A DNA stretch of 64,000 nucleotides from Pseudomonas citronellolis (GCF_900112375.1 NZ_FOLS01000016.1:1-64000); one strand, 5' to 3'. Counted from the stretch's first letter, positions 6,925 through 14,968 are shown. Notes: generated from the sequence alone by a model not told the origin. A program made the numbers and translations.

Positions 6925-7463
6925 TGAAGACCTTCCTGTGGAACCTGCTGGCGCGCCAGCTCGCTCGTCCGCGTGTCGCCGAGGCCCTCATCCACTACGC
7001 CAAGCGCACGCCCTACATGCACCTGCCGAGCAACGAGAACCCCAGCTACATGGAACGTTATTGGGTGTTCAACCCGTACGACCGAGAGACCAATGTCCCG
7101 CGCTGGGCGTCCCTCATCCCGTGGTCGTTCCGCGTGCACCACATCAAGCGCGAGGATACGGATCGGCACATGCACGACCACCCGTGGGACGCACGCACCA
7201 TCATCCTGAAGGGCTGGTACGTCGAGAAGCGCCTCGTCGATGACGCGGATTGGTGTGAGCGGTTTGGCCGCGACCATACCCTGCACATCCGCCGTCGTGG
7301 TGACACCGCTCCTCTGCGCTTCGGTGAGTACCACTCAATCACCGAAGTCAGCGAAGGCGGCGTGTACACCCTGTTCATCTCCGGCCGGTGGCGCGGTGTG
7401 TGGGGCTTCCTGGTCAACGGCGTCAAGGTGCCCTGGAAGAAGTACCTGGGCTTGGGGGAATAG
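6924..7463 (+). CDS. Cupin-fold prophage protein
   Basis: A 179-residue protein. The middle carries a cupin metal site: VHHIKREDTDRHMHDHPWD with H82, H84 and H86, followed by a Gly turn (IILKGWYVEK), and further on FGEYHSI supplies the second-motif histidine. Such phage cupins belong to an uncharacterised family; a metal-dependent small-molecule or nucleotide enzyme is possible but not shown. The ATG at 6924 overlaps the upstream TGA and GGGAGG lies 9-14 bases before it. The final beta-strand WRGVWGFLVNG is typical of this family. Confidence 0.6.
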   Translation: MKTFLWNLLARQLARPRVAEALIHYAKRTPYMHLPSNENPSYMERYWVFNPYDRETNVPRWASLIPWSFRVHHIKREDTDRHMHDHPWDARTIILKGWYVEKRLVDDADWCERFGRDHTLHIRRRGDTAPLRFGEYHSITEVSEGGVYTLFISGRWRGVWGFLVNGVKVPWKKYLGLGE

Positions 7464-7466
7464 AAC

Positions 7467-7922
7467 ATGCTGATCACCTACCGTATCCGCCGTCTGCTCA
7501 CGATGCAGCAGTTCAACTGGCTCGACCTCGCCGGCCTGACCGCCCTCTTCGCCCCGCTGGGGAGCGGCTGGTGGGGCGTCGGCTTAGGCGCCTGGACAAT
7601 GCTGCTGATCTCGTCCATCGCGCTCTCACGGCCGACCAGGCGGATCTTTTGCCATTGGACGGACAGCAACGGCATCGAGTCGTGGTTCGAGGACCGCGGC
7701 ACACACCTGATCGCCCAGGCGCGCAAGCGCTCACCCGTGTTGCCGGATGGCCGCCTCCTTGAGATGGCCGTGTGCGTGCCCCGGGAGATGACGCTGTTCG
7801 CGAGCGGGGCGCCGATCTGCCCGGAAGATCAACATATGGTTGAGCTGAAGCGCCGCTTGTTGGAGACCGAGCAACGCATTGCTGAAGCGGGCCCCGAGGC
7901 CTACAGCGAGGAGGAAGCCTGA
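7467..7922 (+). CDS. Two-helix membrane protein of unknown function
   Basis: A 151-residue protein. Residues about 18-54 form two hydrophobic segments (LDLAGLTALFAPLGSGWWGVG, then AWTMLLISSIAL), predicted to cross the inner membrane as a hairpin. The remainder is a soluble domain ending in an acidic coiled helix (MVELKRRLLETEQRIAEAG). Position in the operon would fit a superinfection or lysis-related accessory role, but there is no direct evidence. Palindrome site 3 lies within its 3' end. Confidence 0.5.
   Translation: MLITYRIRRLLTMQQFNWLDLAGLTALFAPLGSGWWGVGLGAWTMLLISSIALSRPTRRIFCHWTDSNGIESWFEDRGTHLIAQARKRSPVLPDGRLLEMAVCVPREMTLFASGAPICPEDQHMVELKRRLLETEQRIAEAGPEAYSEEEA
7827..7845. promoter_or_regulatory. 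Palindrome GATCAAC-N5-GTTGAGC (site 3)
   Basis: Arms ATCAAC and GTTGAg around spacer ATATG, inside the coding sequence of the membrane protein and about 80 bases before the next start. One mismatch relative to sites 1 and 2. Confidence 0.4.
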
Positions 7923-8224
7923 TGGACAAGCTCACCGGTCGCACGAGAGTCCGCCTGGGCTGGTTCGGGCTGCGTATCCCCGAAGTCGAGGTGGTGAAGT
8001 GGGGAGAGTTCTCGTGGCGAAAAGCCAATGCCTGGGACGCGCTTGCTCTTGGTGACTTCCAGGGCGCAGTCGTCGACGACCTCCACAACGTCACTGCTCG
8101 CATCCCTACGCCAGCCGTCCGACCTGATGAGCCGCCACCCCCACCGCCGCCGCGATCGGTACGGGGCAACATCATTCCACCGAGGGGGCCTTTAGCCCCT
8201 CCAATTCCACCGAAGGAGCGCTAA
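7922..8224 (+). CDS. Small proline-tailed hypothetical prophage protein
   Basis: A 100-residue protein, ATG overlapping the preceding TGA. A compact N-terminal part (VRLGWFGLRIPEVEVVKWGE, WRKANAWDALALGDFQG) is followed by a proline-rich tail with a run of seven prolines. No family is recognised. The tail is probably disordered. Confidence 0.5.
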   Translation: MDKLTGRTRVRLGWFGLRIPEVEVVKWGEFSWRKANAWDALALGDFQGAVVDDLHNVTARIPTPAVRPDEPPPPPPPRSVRGNIIPPRGPLAPPIPPKER

Positions 8225-8227
8225 GCC

Positions 8228-8722
8228 ATGGTCATCAAATCGCGTGACTGCAAGGCCCGGCAGCACTCCGACCAGATGCGTTGCGACGCATGCGGCCTGG
8301 CGCGGGACGTATGCGATCCCGAACCGCCGAGCTGCTGCAAGGACGTCACTGAGGCCGCTGCACAGCAACGGCGGGAAACCGGAAGCCAGGCTATCGAGAA
8401 GATCCGCCAGGCGCTGGCAGCAACTACCGAGGCTCAGGTTGTTCAGCCGCTGCCGCTGCGCGAACTGCCACTGAAGTGGTTGCCGGCATTCGGATTGGCC
8501 GAGTGCCTGATGCACGTCAACTGGACCTCGATGCCAGAGGCCAGCTATGCCCACGTCAAGAGCGTGCACAGCCAGATAGGTACGCCGGGGCGCATCTACA
8601 CGTTCTTCACCAAGACCGGAACCCCGGTCATCGAGGTGGAGGTGTTCGACGACTACGACAGCCGACGCTGCAGCGTCCGACATTACGTTGGCCCTGGCTT
8701 CGGCGAATGGCAATGCCTATAG
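8228..8722 (+). CDS. Hypothetical prophage protein with Cys-rich N-terminus
   Basis: A 164-residue protein, the last gene of the element before the terminator. The N-terminus has C8, C19-x2-C22, C29 and C36-C37 (RCDACGLARDVC), a probable zinc-binding knuckle. It is followed by a helical linker and a C-terminal beta-rich domain (RIYTFFTKTGTPVIEVEVFDDYD). No family is recognised. Because it lies next to the attachment region, it may be a late-acquired cargo gene. Confidence 0.5.
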   Translation: MVIKSRDCKARQHSDQMRCDACGLARDVCDPEPPSCCKDVTEAAAQQRRETGSQAIEKIRQALAATTEAQVVQPLPLRELPLKWLPAFGLAECLMHVNWTSMPEASYAHVKSVHSQIGTPGRIYTFFTKTGTPVIEVEVFDDYDSRRCSVRHYVGPGFGEWQCL

Positions 8723-8753
8723 GGCTCAACCAACCGAGGTATACTAGGCGCCA

Positions 8754-8884
8754 TCTGGTAACAGCGGTTGCCCGCGACGTCCCCAAACGCCCTTCACCGG
8801 GCGTTTTTTCATGCCGACAGCGCCGCGTTTAATGTCTATTCGTTGCCGATAATTACGATGCGTGCGTTACCAGATTTGTTACCA
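8754..8884. promoter_or_regulatory. Repeated GTTACCA heptamers at the element/dusA junction (candidate integrase arm sites)
   Basis: TCTGGTAAC (8754-8762) is a perfect 9-base inverted copy of GTTACCAGA (8866-8874), and a second direct GTTACCA lies at 8878-8884, 12 bases from the first. Clustered short repeats beside an integration point are typical arm-type binding sites for tyrosine recombinases and excisionases. The integrase itself is not in the window. Confidence 0.5.
8785..8809 (+). terminator. Rho-independent terminator at the end of the prophage operon
   Basis: Stem AACGCCC (8786-8792) / GGGCGTT (8799-8805), 6-base loop, followed by a run of six T. It would stop the rightward prophage transcript before dusA. 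Confidence 0.85.
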
Positions 8885-8935
8885 CGAAATTTCACAAATG
8901 CAAAATATTGATTTTAAATGAATTTTTCTCATAGA
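8885..8935. other. Probable attachment-site junction in the 5' end of dusA
   Basis: A markedly AT-rich stretch (8885-8930) in a GC-rich genome joins the conserved dusA coding sequence within its first codons. The 5' end of dusA is a known integration target for genomic islands and prophages. The exact crossover cannot be placed without the other end or an empty-site genome. Confidence 0.6.
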
Positions 8936-9889
8936 TTCTCCGTGGCGCCCATGATGGACTGGACCGACCGCCACTGCCGGTTCTTCCTGCGCCAGCTGTC
9001 GAGCCATGCCCTGCTCTACACCGAGATGGTCACCACCGGGGCCTTGCTGCATGGCGATGCCGCGCGCTTCCTGCGCCATGACGAGTGCGAGCACCCGCTG
9101 GCGCTGCAGCTGGGCGGCAGCGTGCCGGCCGAGCTGGCGGCGGCGGCGAAGCTGGCAGAGGCTGCGGGTTACGACGAGGTCAACCTGAACGTCGGCTGCC
9201 CCAGCGACCGGGTGCAGCACAATATGATCGGCGCCTGCCTGATGGCCCATCCGGCGCTGGTGGCCGAGTGCGTCGTGGCCATGCGCGAGGCGGTTTCCAT
9301 TCCGGTCACGGTCAAGCACCGCATCGGCATCAACGGGCGCGACAGCTATGCCGAGCTGTGCGACTTCGTCGGCCAGGTGCGCGAGGCCGGCTGCCGCAGT
9401 TTCACCGTGCATGCGCGCATCGCCATCCTCGAAGGCCTCTCGCCCAAGGAGAACCGCGAGGTTCCGCCGCTGCGCTACGAGGTGGCGGCGCAGCTCAAGC
9501 GCGATTTCCCGGACCTGGAGATCGTCCTCAACGGCGGCATCAAGACCCTGGCCGAATGCCAGGAGCACCTGCGCACCTTCGACGGCGTGATGCTCGGCCG
9601 CGAGGCCTATCACAACCCCTACCTGCTGGCCCAGGTGGACGCCGCGCTGTACGGCGCCACGGTCCCGGCGATCAGCCGCGCCGAGGCCCTGGCGCGGATG
9701 CGCCCGTACATCCAGCGGCACATCGCCGAGGGCGGCGCCATGCACCATGTGACGCGCCACGTGCTCGGCCTCGGCCAGGGTTTCCCCGGCGCCCGGCGCT
9801 TCCGCCAGCTGCTTTCGGTGGACGTGCACAAGGCCGCCGATCCGCTGCAGGTGCTCGACCAGGCCATCGAACTTCTGGATGGCCGCTAG
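8918..9889 (+). CDS. dusA: tRNA-dihydrouridine(20/20a) synthase DusA
   Basis: A 323-residue protein of the FMN-dependent Dus family. SVAPMMDWTDRHCR is the FMN-binding start of the TIM barrel. VNLNVGCPSD carries the catalytic C94. KHRIGI and FTVHAR complete the phosphate and tRNA sites, and a C-terminal helical domain follows. It reduces U20/U20a in the D-loop of tRNAs. The ATG at 8918 has no clear ribosome site and the first five or so residues (MNFSH) are probably encoded by the inserted element, which would therefore also supply a new promoter. Continuity after residue 6 shows the gene is intact. Confidence 0.93.
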   Translation: MNFSHRFSVAPMMDWTDRHCRFFLRQLSSHALLYTEMVTTGALLHGDAARFLRHDECEHPLALQLGGSVPAELAAAAKLAEAAGYDEVNLNVGCPSDRVQHNMIGACLMAHPALVAECVVAMREAVSIPVTVKHRIGINGRDSYAELCDFVGQVREAGCRSFTVHARIAILEGLSPKENREVPPLRYEVAAQLKRDFPDLEIVLNGGIKTLAECQEHLRTFDGVMLGREAYHNPYLLAQVDAALYGATVPAISRAEALARMRPYIQRHIAEGGAMHHVTRHVLGLGQGFPGARRFRQLLSVDVHKAADPLQVLDQAIELLDGR

Positions 9890-9952
9890 GTCCCGTTGAG
9901 CGCGGGGTTGCGCTCGGGTAAGGTCATGGGGATCGCACTCGGAAGACCTGCC

Positions 9953-10873
9953 ATGACCTCCAAGCTGGAACAACTGAAGCAGTACACCACCGTCGTCGCC
10001 GATACCGGCGATTTCGACGCCATTGCCCGCCTGAAGCCGGTGGATGCCACCACCAACCCCTCGCTGCTGCTCAAGGCCGCCACCCTGCCCCGCTACGCCG
10101 AGCACCTGGCCCGCGCCACCGCGGCCAGCGGCGGTGACGCGGGCCTGGCCTGCGACCGCTTCGCCGTGGCGGTGGGCAAGGACATCCTCGGGGTCATCCC
10201 CGGTCGCGTCTCCACCGAAGTGGACGCGCGCCTGTCCTTCGACACCGAAGACACCCTGGCCCGCGCCCGCCGGCTGGTCGAGCTGTACGACGAACAAGGC
10301 GTCGGCAAGGACCGCGTGCTGATCAAGATCGCCTCCACCTGGGAAGGCATCCGCGCAGCCGAGCAGTTGGAACGCGACGGCATCCAGACCAACCTCACCC
10401 TGCTGTTCTCCTTCGCCCAGGCCACGGCCTGCGCCGACGCCGGGGTGTTCCTCATCTCGCCCTTCGTCGGCCGCATCTACGACTGGTACAAGAAGGCCAA
10501 CGCCCGCGACTACGTCGGCGCCGAGGACCCGGGCGTGCAGTCGGTGTCGCGCATCTACCGCTATTACAAGGCCAACGGCTACCGCACCGTGGTGATGGGC
10601 GCGAGCTTCCGCAACCTCGGGCAGATCGAGCAACTGGCCGGCTGCGACCGCCTGACCATCAGCCCGGACCTGCTGCAGCAACTGGCCGACGCCCAGGGCG
10701 AACTGCCGCGCACCCTGCAGCCCGGCGGCGGCGAGGCGCGCCAGGTGCTGGACGAGAGCGCCTTCCGCTGGCAGATGAACGAGGACGCCATGGCCACCGA
10801 GAAGCTGGCCGAGGGCATCCGCCTGTTCGCCCGCGACCAGGAGAAGCTGGAAGCCCTGCTCGGCGGCCGCTGA
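9953..10873 (+). CDS. tal: Transaldolase
   Basis: A 306-residue protein. The start [20 protein letters not shown] is the classic TalB N-terminus; I chose the ATG at 9953 (GGAAG 8-12 bases upstream) over upstream in-frame codons. [10 protein letters not shown] and [11 protein letters not shown] are present, with the Schiff-base lysine in the latter. It moves a dihydroxyacetone unit between sedoheptulose-7-P and glyceraldehyde-3-P in the pentose-phosphate pathway. It follows dusA by 63 bases and converges on rssC. Confidence 0.95.
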   Translation: MTSKLEQLKQYTTVVADTGDFDAIARLKPVDATTNPSLLLKAATLPRYAEHLARATAASGGDAGLACDRFAVAVGKDILGVIPGRVSTEVDARLSFDTEDTLARARRLVELYDEQGVGKDRVLIKIASTWEGIRAAEQLERDGIQTNLTLLFSFAQATACADAGVFLISPFVGRIYDWYKKANARDYVGAEDPGVQSVSRIYRYYKANGYRTVVMGASFRNLGQIEQLAGCDRLTISPDLLQQLADAQGELPRTLQPGGGEARQVLDESAFRWQMNEDAMATEKLAEGIRLFARDQEKLEALLGGR

Positions 10874-10893
10874 AACCTACGCGCAGCAAAACG

Positions 10894-10917
10894 AACCGGC
10901 GCCCCAGGGCGCCGGTT
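10894..10917. terminator. Bidirectional terminator-like hairpin between tal and rssC
   Basis: AACCGGCGCC (10894-10903) and GGCGCCGGTT (10908-10917), a perfect 10-bp stem with a 4-base loop, lying between convergent genes. The U-tract is weak. Confidence 0.6.
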
Positions 10918-10944
10918 TGCGTTGTATCGACGGGCTCCGGCGGA

Positions 10945-11427
10945 TCAGTGGTGCTCGAGGGCACTCACCAGGTCGTGGAAGGCTTCACGGTTGGACTCGT
11001 TCAGGCCCATGAGGATGCGGTGGGCCTCCAGCACCTTGCTGCGCACCACTTCCTCGGACTGGTCCTGGGGCGGCAGGTCGGTGAGGCAGTCCGTGCAGGG
11101 GATGGGCCGGTCGACGATGTTGAACACCTGGTCGAAGCCCATGGACTGCAGCAACCGGGTGATGTCCGGGTTGGTGGTCACCAGGGTCGGCAACAGCCCC
11201 ACCTTCTGCCGCGAGAGGATCGACAGCTTGGCCAGCAGTCCCAGGGTGGTGCTGTCGATGCTCTGGGTTTCCGTGAGATCGATGATGATCGCCGTGAAAT
11301 TCAACGCGGCGAAGATTTTTTCAATGGTGGCATCCAGCGCCGAACACAGGGTCAGTCGGACTTCGCCCACGAACTTCAGGACGAATGAGCCATCCTGCTC
11401 GGCGAACTGGATTTTACCGGTACTCAT
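10945..11427 (-). CDS. rssC: STAS-domain anti-sigma factor antagonist (RssC-like)
   Basis: A 160-residue protein. Residues about 1-105 form a STAS fold; the phosphorylatable serine lies in the segment IDLTETQSIDSTTLGLLAKL, the SpoIIAA-type site. The C-terminal extension has a CTDC pair. In Pseudomonas the homologue works with the RssB response regulator/phosphatase to adjust stress-sigma output. The ATG overlaps the rssB stop (the two share 4 bases), indicating translational coupling and a shared pathway. Confidence 0.8.
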   Translation of the reverse strand: MSTGKIQFAEQDGSFVLKFVGEVRLTLCSALDATIEKIFAALNFTAIIIDLTETQSIDSTTLGLLAKLSILSRQKVGLLPTLVTTNPDITRLLQSMGFDQVFNIVDRPIPCTDCLTDLPPQDQSEEVVRSKVLEAHRILMGLNESNREAFHDLVSALEHH

Positions 11428-12608
11428 GCAAGGTTCCTGCTCAACACCAGCAAGGCGATATCATCCGGCATCTCGGACAACTTGGCCAGTCCGAAGACCT
11501 GGCGCAGGCCGTCCAGCGTCCCGCCGGCGGCGACGACCTGCTCGGGCAGGGCCGTCTCCTTTTCTTTCAATGTAGCCCCGGGCAGCACATCCAGTATGCC
11601 GTCGGAGAACAACGACAGGCTGAAGGACCTGGGCAGGTCCATGGTCCGGTCGTCGTAGGTGGCGTCCTCGAACAGGCCCACGGGCAGGCCGCGGCCCTCG
11701 AGGTAGCGTGCTTCGCCGTCGACGTAGAGTACCGGCAGCGGCAGGTGGCCACCGATGCTGTAGGTCAAGCGATCGGTTTCCAGGTCGATCACCCCGCCGA
11801 GCATGGTCACGTGCTTGCCCAGCTTGGTGTTGATCAACCCGCGGTTGATGTGCCCGAGCACCTCGGAAGGCTTGAACTCGGGCAGCGTGCCCGCGCGCCG
11901 CGACTCGTACAGCAGGCGGGTGGTCATGAACTTCAGCAGCACGGTCACGAACGCCGAGGAGGCGCCATGGCCGGAGACGTCGGCGAGGTAGAAGCCGATG
12001 CGCCGCTCGTCGACGCGGAAGTAGTCGACGAAGTCGCCGGACAGGTACAGCGACGGGATGATCTGGTGGGCGAACTTCAGCCCCTCGGCTTCCCAGGGCG
12101 TCACCGGCAGCATGTTCATCTGCACCTGGCGCCCGGCGTTCTGGTCTTCCTGCAGCAGGTTCAGGCTGGCCTGCAGTTCGCGGTTGGCGGCTTCCAGCTT
12201 CTCGCGGTAGCGGCGGTTCTCCGAACGCAGGTAGGCGCGGTCCAGGGCGCGGCGCACCGAGTGCTCCAGCACGGCCAGGTCTTCCAGGGGCTTGATCAGG
12301 TAGTCGGCGGCGCCCAGGCGCAGGGCCTCGACCACGTCGCTCATCACCCCGGCCCCGGAAAGCACGATGACCGGCGTTTCCACCGCCATCTCGCTGACCC
12401 GGCGGATCAGCTCCAGGCCGTCCATCTGCGGCATGCGCAGGTCACAGATGACCAGGTCGGGCAGTTCGTGCTGGAAGACCTGCAGGCCCTGCTGGCCGTT
12501 GGTCGCCTGCAGGACTTTGAAACCACTGTCTTCCAGGTAGGCCGCGAGGCTTTCGCGAACGGCCTCGTCGTCATCGATGATCAGCAGCGTGGCACTGGGT
12601 TTGTGCAT
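11424..12608 (-). CDS. rssB: Response regulator with PP2C phosphatase output (RssB-like)
   Basis: A 394-residue protein. The receiver domain spans residues 6-122, with acidic pocket DDDE (12-15), phosphoacceptor D56 (CDLRMPQMDG), S84 and K106. A coiled-coil linker follows (about 125-170). The PP2C/SpoIIE domain includes SGDFVDYF, ADVSGHG and the end motif MPDDIALLVLS, with metal-binding aspartates present. It probably dephosphorylates its STAS partner encoded next door. The start codon at 12608 has a 170-base gap to mlaA that must hold its promoter. Confidence 0.85.
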   Translation of the reverse strand: MHKPSATLLIIDDDEAVRESLAAYLEDSGFKVLQATNGQQGLQVFQHELPDLVICDLRMPQMDGLELIRRVSEMAVETPVIVLSGAGVMSDVVEALRLGAADYLIKPLEDLAVLEHSVRRALDRAYLRSENRRYREKLEAANRELQASLNLLQEDQNAGRQVQMNMLPVTPWEAEGLKFAHQIIPSLYLSGDFVDYFRVDERRIGFYLADVSGHGASSAFVTVLLKFMTTRLLYESRRAGTLPEFKPSEVLGHINRGLINTKLGKHVTMLGGVIDLETDRLTYSIGGHLPLPVLYVDGEARYLEGRGLPVGLFEDATYDDRTMDLPRSFSLSLFSDGILDVLPGATLKEKETALPEQVVAAGGTLDGLRQVFGLAKLSEMPDDIALLVLSRNLA

Positions 12609-12703
12609 GGGTTATCCAGGCAAACGGCGCCGGAGGTGGTGGAGTGGGCGCGCATGGCAATGAAAACGGCGCGGGTCGGGTGCGACAAGGCGCAGACACT
12701 ACT

Positions 12704-12767
12704 CCCATCCGCCCAAGGGTTCAAGACGGCGGCACGGCGCGCTTGCGGCAGCCCCGGGGCGGATGGG
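12704..12767 (-). terminator. Long-loop inverted repeat downstream of mlaA
   Basis: CCCATCCGCCC (12704-12714) and GGGCGGATGGG (12757-12767) are perfect 11-base arms with a 42-base loop, starting 12 bases after the mlaA stop. They may act as a transcript end or stabilising stem. No U-tract is seen. Confidence 0.35.
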
Positions 12768-12778
12768 TGGCGGGTGTG

Positions 12779-13483
12779 TCAGAAGTCGTCTTCGACCTGG
12801 CCGTCCTTGACCTTGAACTCGCGGTTCTGCAGGTAGGCGTTGCGGATGAAGTTGTACTTGTCGCCGGAAATCAGCTTCTCGGACTTGATCAGGTCGGCGC
12901 GGGTGTCGACCACATCCACGGCGCGGATGCTGTTGCGCACGGACACGTCGTCGATGTACGGGTACATGCCGGTATAGGCGTCCGGGATCTTCGACGGCGC
13001 GTCGCGCAGGGTGCTCGGGCCCAGCAGCGGCAGCATCACGTACGGGCCGCTGCCCACGCCCCAGTAGCCGAGGGTCTGGCCGAAATCCTCGTCGTTGCGC
13101 TGCAGGCCCATGCGGGTGGCCACGTCGATGAAGCCGGCCAGGCCGAAGGTGGTGTTGAACAGCAGGCGGCTGGTGTCGACGCCGGCGTGCTCGAGCTTGC
13201 CCTGCAGCAGGTCGTTGGCCAGGTTGCGCACGTCGCCGATGTTGCTGAAGAAGTTGTGGATGCCGTCCTGCACGAAATTCGGCGTCACCTTCTGGTAGCC
13301 CTGCGCCAGGGGCTTGAGCGCATAGGTGTCGAGGGTGTCGTTGAACACGAAGATCGGGCGGTTGACGCTCTCCCAGGGGTCGTCCTCGCTCGCCGCCTGG
13401 GCCAGGAAGGGGAGCATGGCCAGGCTGGCTCCGGCCAGCAGGCGAGCGGTGCGCTGCATCCAGTTGACGCCATGTGGGCGCAT
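12779..13483 (-). CDS. mlaA: MlaA/VacJ phospholipid-transport protein
   Basis: A 234-residue protein; the ATG encoding MQRTAR (13459) is an alternative start. The family blocks DPWESVNRPIFVFNDTLD, FFSNIGDVRNLANDLLQGK, TSRLLFNTTFGLAGFIDVAT and the LPLLGPST turn are all present. MlaA sits in the outer membrane and removes misplaced phospholipids for return by MlaFEDB. The N-terminus is a Sec-type signal ending LAQA with no lipobox cysteine, unlike enterobacterial MlaA, which is a lipoprotein. Confidence 0.9.
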   Translation of the reverse strand: MRPHGVNWMQRTARLLAGASLAMLPFLAQAASEDDPWESVNRPIFVFNDTLDTYALKPLAQGYQKVTPNFVQDGIHNFFSNIGDVRNLANDLLQGKLEHAGVDTSRLLFNTTFGLAGFIDVATRMGLQRNDEDFGQTLGYWGVGSGPYVMLPLLGPSTLRDAPSKIPDAYTGMYPYIDDVSVRNSIRAVDVVDTRADLIKSEKLISGDKYNFIRNAYLQNREFKVKDGQVEDDF

Positions 13484-14129
13484 CGGGTTTCTCCTTTGAA
13501 AGTCTCATGAGGCCGCCGCCGCGGCCTCGAACCGCTGCGCAGTATATAGTTCCAAATTCGATTTGCAGACATCGGATTGTTTCTAACGCCTTCGCACCCG
13601 GAGCGCGGCTGGAGGCGTCGCCCTCTCCTCACAATAGCCAAGAGCCAGCATTTTCGCCGATGCGGTTCTCTTGCCGACTGCGTCGGAAGGGGCTTCGTAG
13701 GAGCGAGCTTGCTCGCGAATGGGGTTTGCCAGGGGCTGCGGTGCTGGGGAGAGGGCGCTCTTGAGCCCAGCACCCAAAGTTTTCCGGAAATCCGTAGGGC
13801 GCATAACGCCTATGGCGTTATCCGCCGTTTGACCTTGGTTACCGGCCCGCTCGGTGTCGAGCCTGGCGCTGGTCACGCATTCCCCCGGACCGACCGAGGC
13901 AGGGTCGATGAGAAAGGTGAGGCGGCGGATAACCGCGAACGGTTATTCGCCCTACGCTACTGGAAGTCCGAATCGCGGACAGAGTCCGCTCCTACGGTTA
14001 CAGGGAGGCACGGGCGTAGGAGCGGACTTCGTCCGCGATTGGATTCACCGGCCACGCAGGACACCCCGGTGGCACGAACAGCCCCATTCGCGAGCAAGCT
14101 CGCTCCTACAAAAAGCCACCTCGCCCGAT
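13484..14129. repeat. Intergenic repeat cluster (REP-like and GTAGGGCG families)
   Basis: No convincing gene. It holds REP-like palindromes of the GTAGGAGC...TCGCGA type at 13697-13720, 13971-13996 (inverted), 14016-14040 and 14086-14109 (inverted), with arms GCGAGCTTGCTCGC or GCGGACTTCGTCCGC. Two copies of the second family lie at 13794-13825 (GTAGGGCGCATAACGCC...GGCGTTATCCGCC) and 13924-13955 (inverted). A fragment of the GGGGAGAGGGCGCTCTTGAGCCC family is at 13746-13770. The region separates the divergent-facing ends of mlaA (promoter side) and gntR (3' end). Confidence 0.8.
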
Positions 14130-14846
14130 TCAGTCCGGGTAGCGGGCCTGGATGACAATCTCCAGAGCATCCGGCCGCCAGAACTCCTGGTCCAGCTCCA
14201 CCAGCCGGTCGTCCTCGGCGTAGCTCAGGCGTTCGAGGAACAGCCCCGGCGCGCCCGGCGCCAGCTGCAGCGGCTCGGCCTCCGCGGCGCCCAGGGCGCA
14301 GGGGTGCATGGCCAGCTCGCAGCGCTGCGGGCGCTTGCCGAGGCGTTCGCGCAGCACCTGGGTGAGGGAACCGTCCAGGTCCTCCTCCAGCAAGCCCGGG
14401 CACCAGGCGGCGTCCAGCAGGATGCGCTCCAGCATCACCGGGCGCTGGTCGATCCAGCGCCGCCGCTCGATGGCGAACAGCCGGGCGCCCTCCTCCAGGC
14501 CCATGCGTGCGGCGAGCCGTGCGTCCGCCGCGCGCACCTCGCGGCGCAGCGTCTCGGTGCGCGGCTGGCGGCCCTGGGCGGCGACGTAGTCCATGAAACC
14601 GGCGGTGCGCGTCGGGTTGTAGCGCACCCGCGGCGGCGCGACGAACCAGCCGCGGCGGTTCTCGCGGTACAGCAGGCCCTCGGTCTCCAGCTGCTGCAGG
14701 GCCTCGCGCAGGGTCACCCGGGTGCAGCCGAAGCGCTCGGCCAGCTCGCGCTCGCCCGGCAGCTTCGCGGCCAGGCCGCCCTGGCGGATGTCCCCGGCCA
14801 GTTGGTCGCGGATGCGCAGGTAATGCAGGGGTCGTTCGGCCGCCAT
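14130..14846 (-). CDS. GntR-family (HutC/UTRA) transcriptional regulator
   Basis: A 238-residue protein. I chose the ATG at 14846 (MAAERPLHYLRIRDQ, GGAGAG upstream) over an upstream in-frame start. The winged-helix domain spans residues about 7-70 with the recognition region ELAERFGCTRVTLREALQQL. A UTRA effector domain (about 90-235) follows and would bind a small acid. It is transcribed divergently from the HAD/HD pair across a 122-base gap that contains HutC-type operator sequences, so it most likely represses that pair. Confidence 0.85.
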   Translation of the reverse strand: MAAERPLHYLRIRDQLAGDIRQGGLAAKLPGERELAERFGCTRVTLREALQQLETEGLLYRENRRGWFVAPPRVRYNPTRTAGFMDYVAAQGRQPRTETLRREVRAADARLAARMGLEEGARLFAIERRRWIDQRPVMLERILLDAAWCPGLLEEDLDGSLTQVLRERLGKRPQRCELAMHPCALGAAEAEPLQLAPGAPGLFLERLSYAEDDRLVELDQEFWRPDALEIVIQARYPD

Positions 14847-14930
14847 GGTGGGCTCTCCAGCGAAAGGCGCGCCATTATAAAGGCAGCGGGTCCGCGCGCA
14901 GGCCGGCTTCACCGGATCGTCACAATGCGC

Positions 14931-14950
14931 GTCTAGTCTGGCCTAGACCA
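14931..14950. promoter_or_regulatory. Candidate GntR/HutC operator
   Basis: GTCTAGTC followed by TGGCCTAGACCA (14939-14950). The latter is a near-perfect palindrome of the GT-N-TA-N-AC type bound by HutC-subfamily regulators, with one symmetric mismatch. It lies 18 bases before the HAD start codon. Confidence 0.5.
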
Positions 14951-14968
14951 TTGTCCAGACGTCCTGCC

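Noticed and set aside
8740-8745. TATACT as a promoter -10 for dusA
   Set aside because: No acceptable -35 at 16-18 bases upstream, and a terminator lies between it and dusA.
1-8885. Claim of a complete prophage
   Set aside because: No integrase, repressor, structural or lysis genes are visible; only the right end is in the window.
8879-10681. 600-codon minus-strand frame across dusA and tal
   Set aside because: Antisense to two clear genes; no domain pattern and shadow-type composition.
13697-14109. Possible CRISPR array
   Set aside because: The repeats are palindromic, irregularly spaced, in both orientations and of mixed families, with no uniform spacers.
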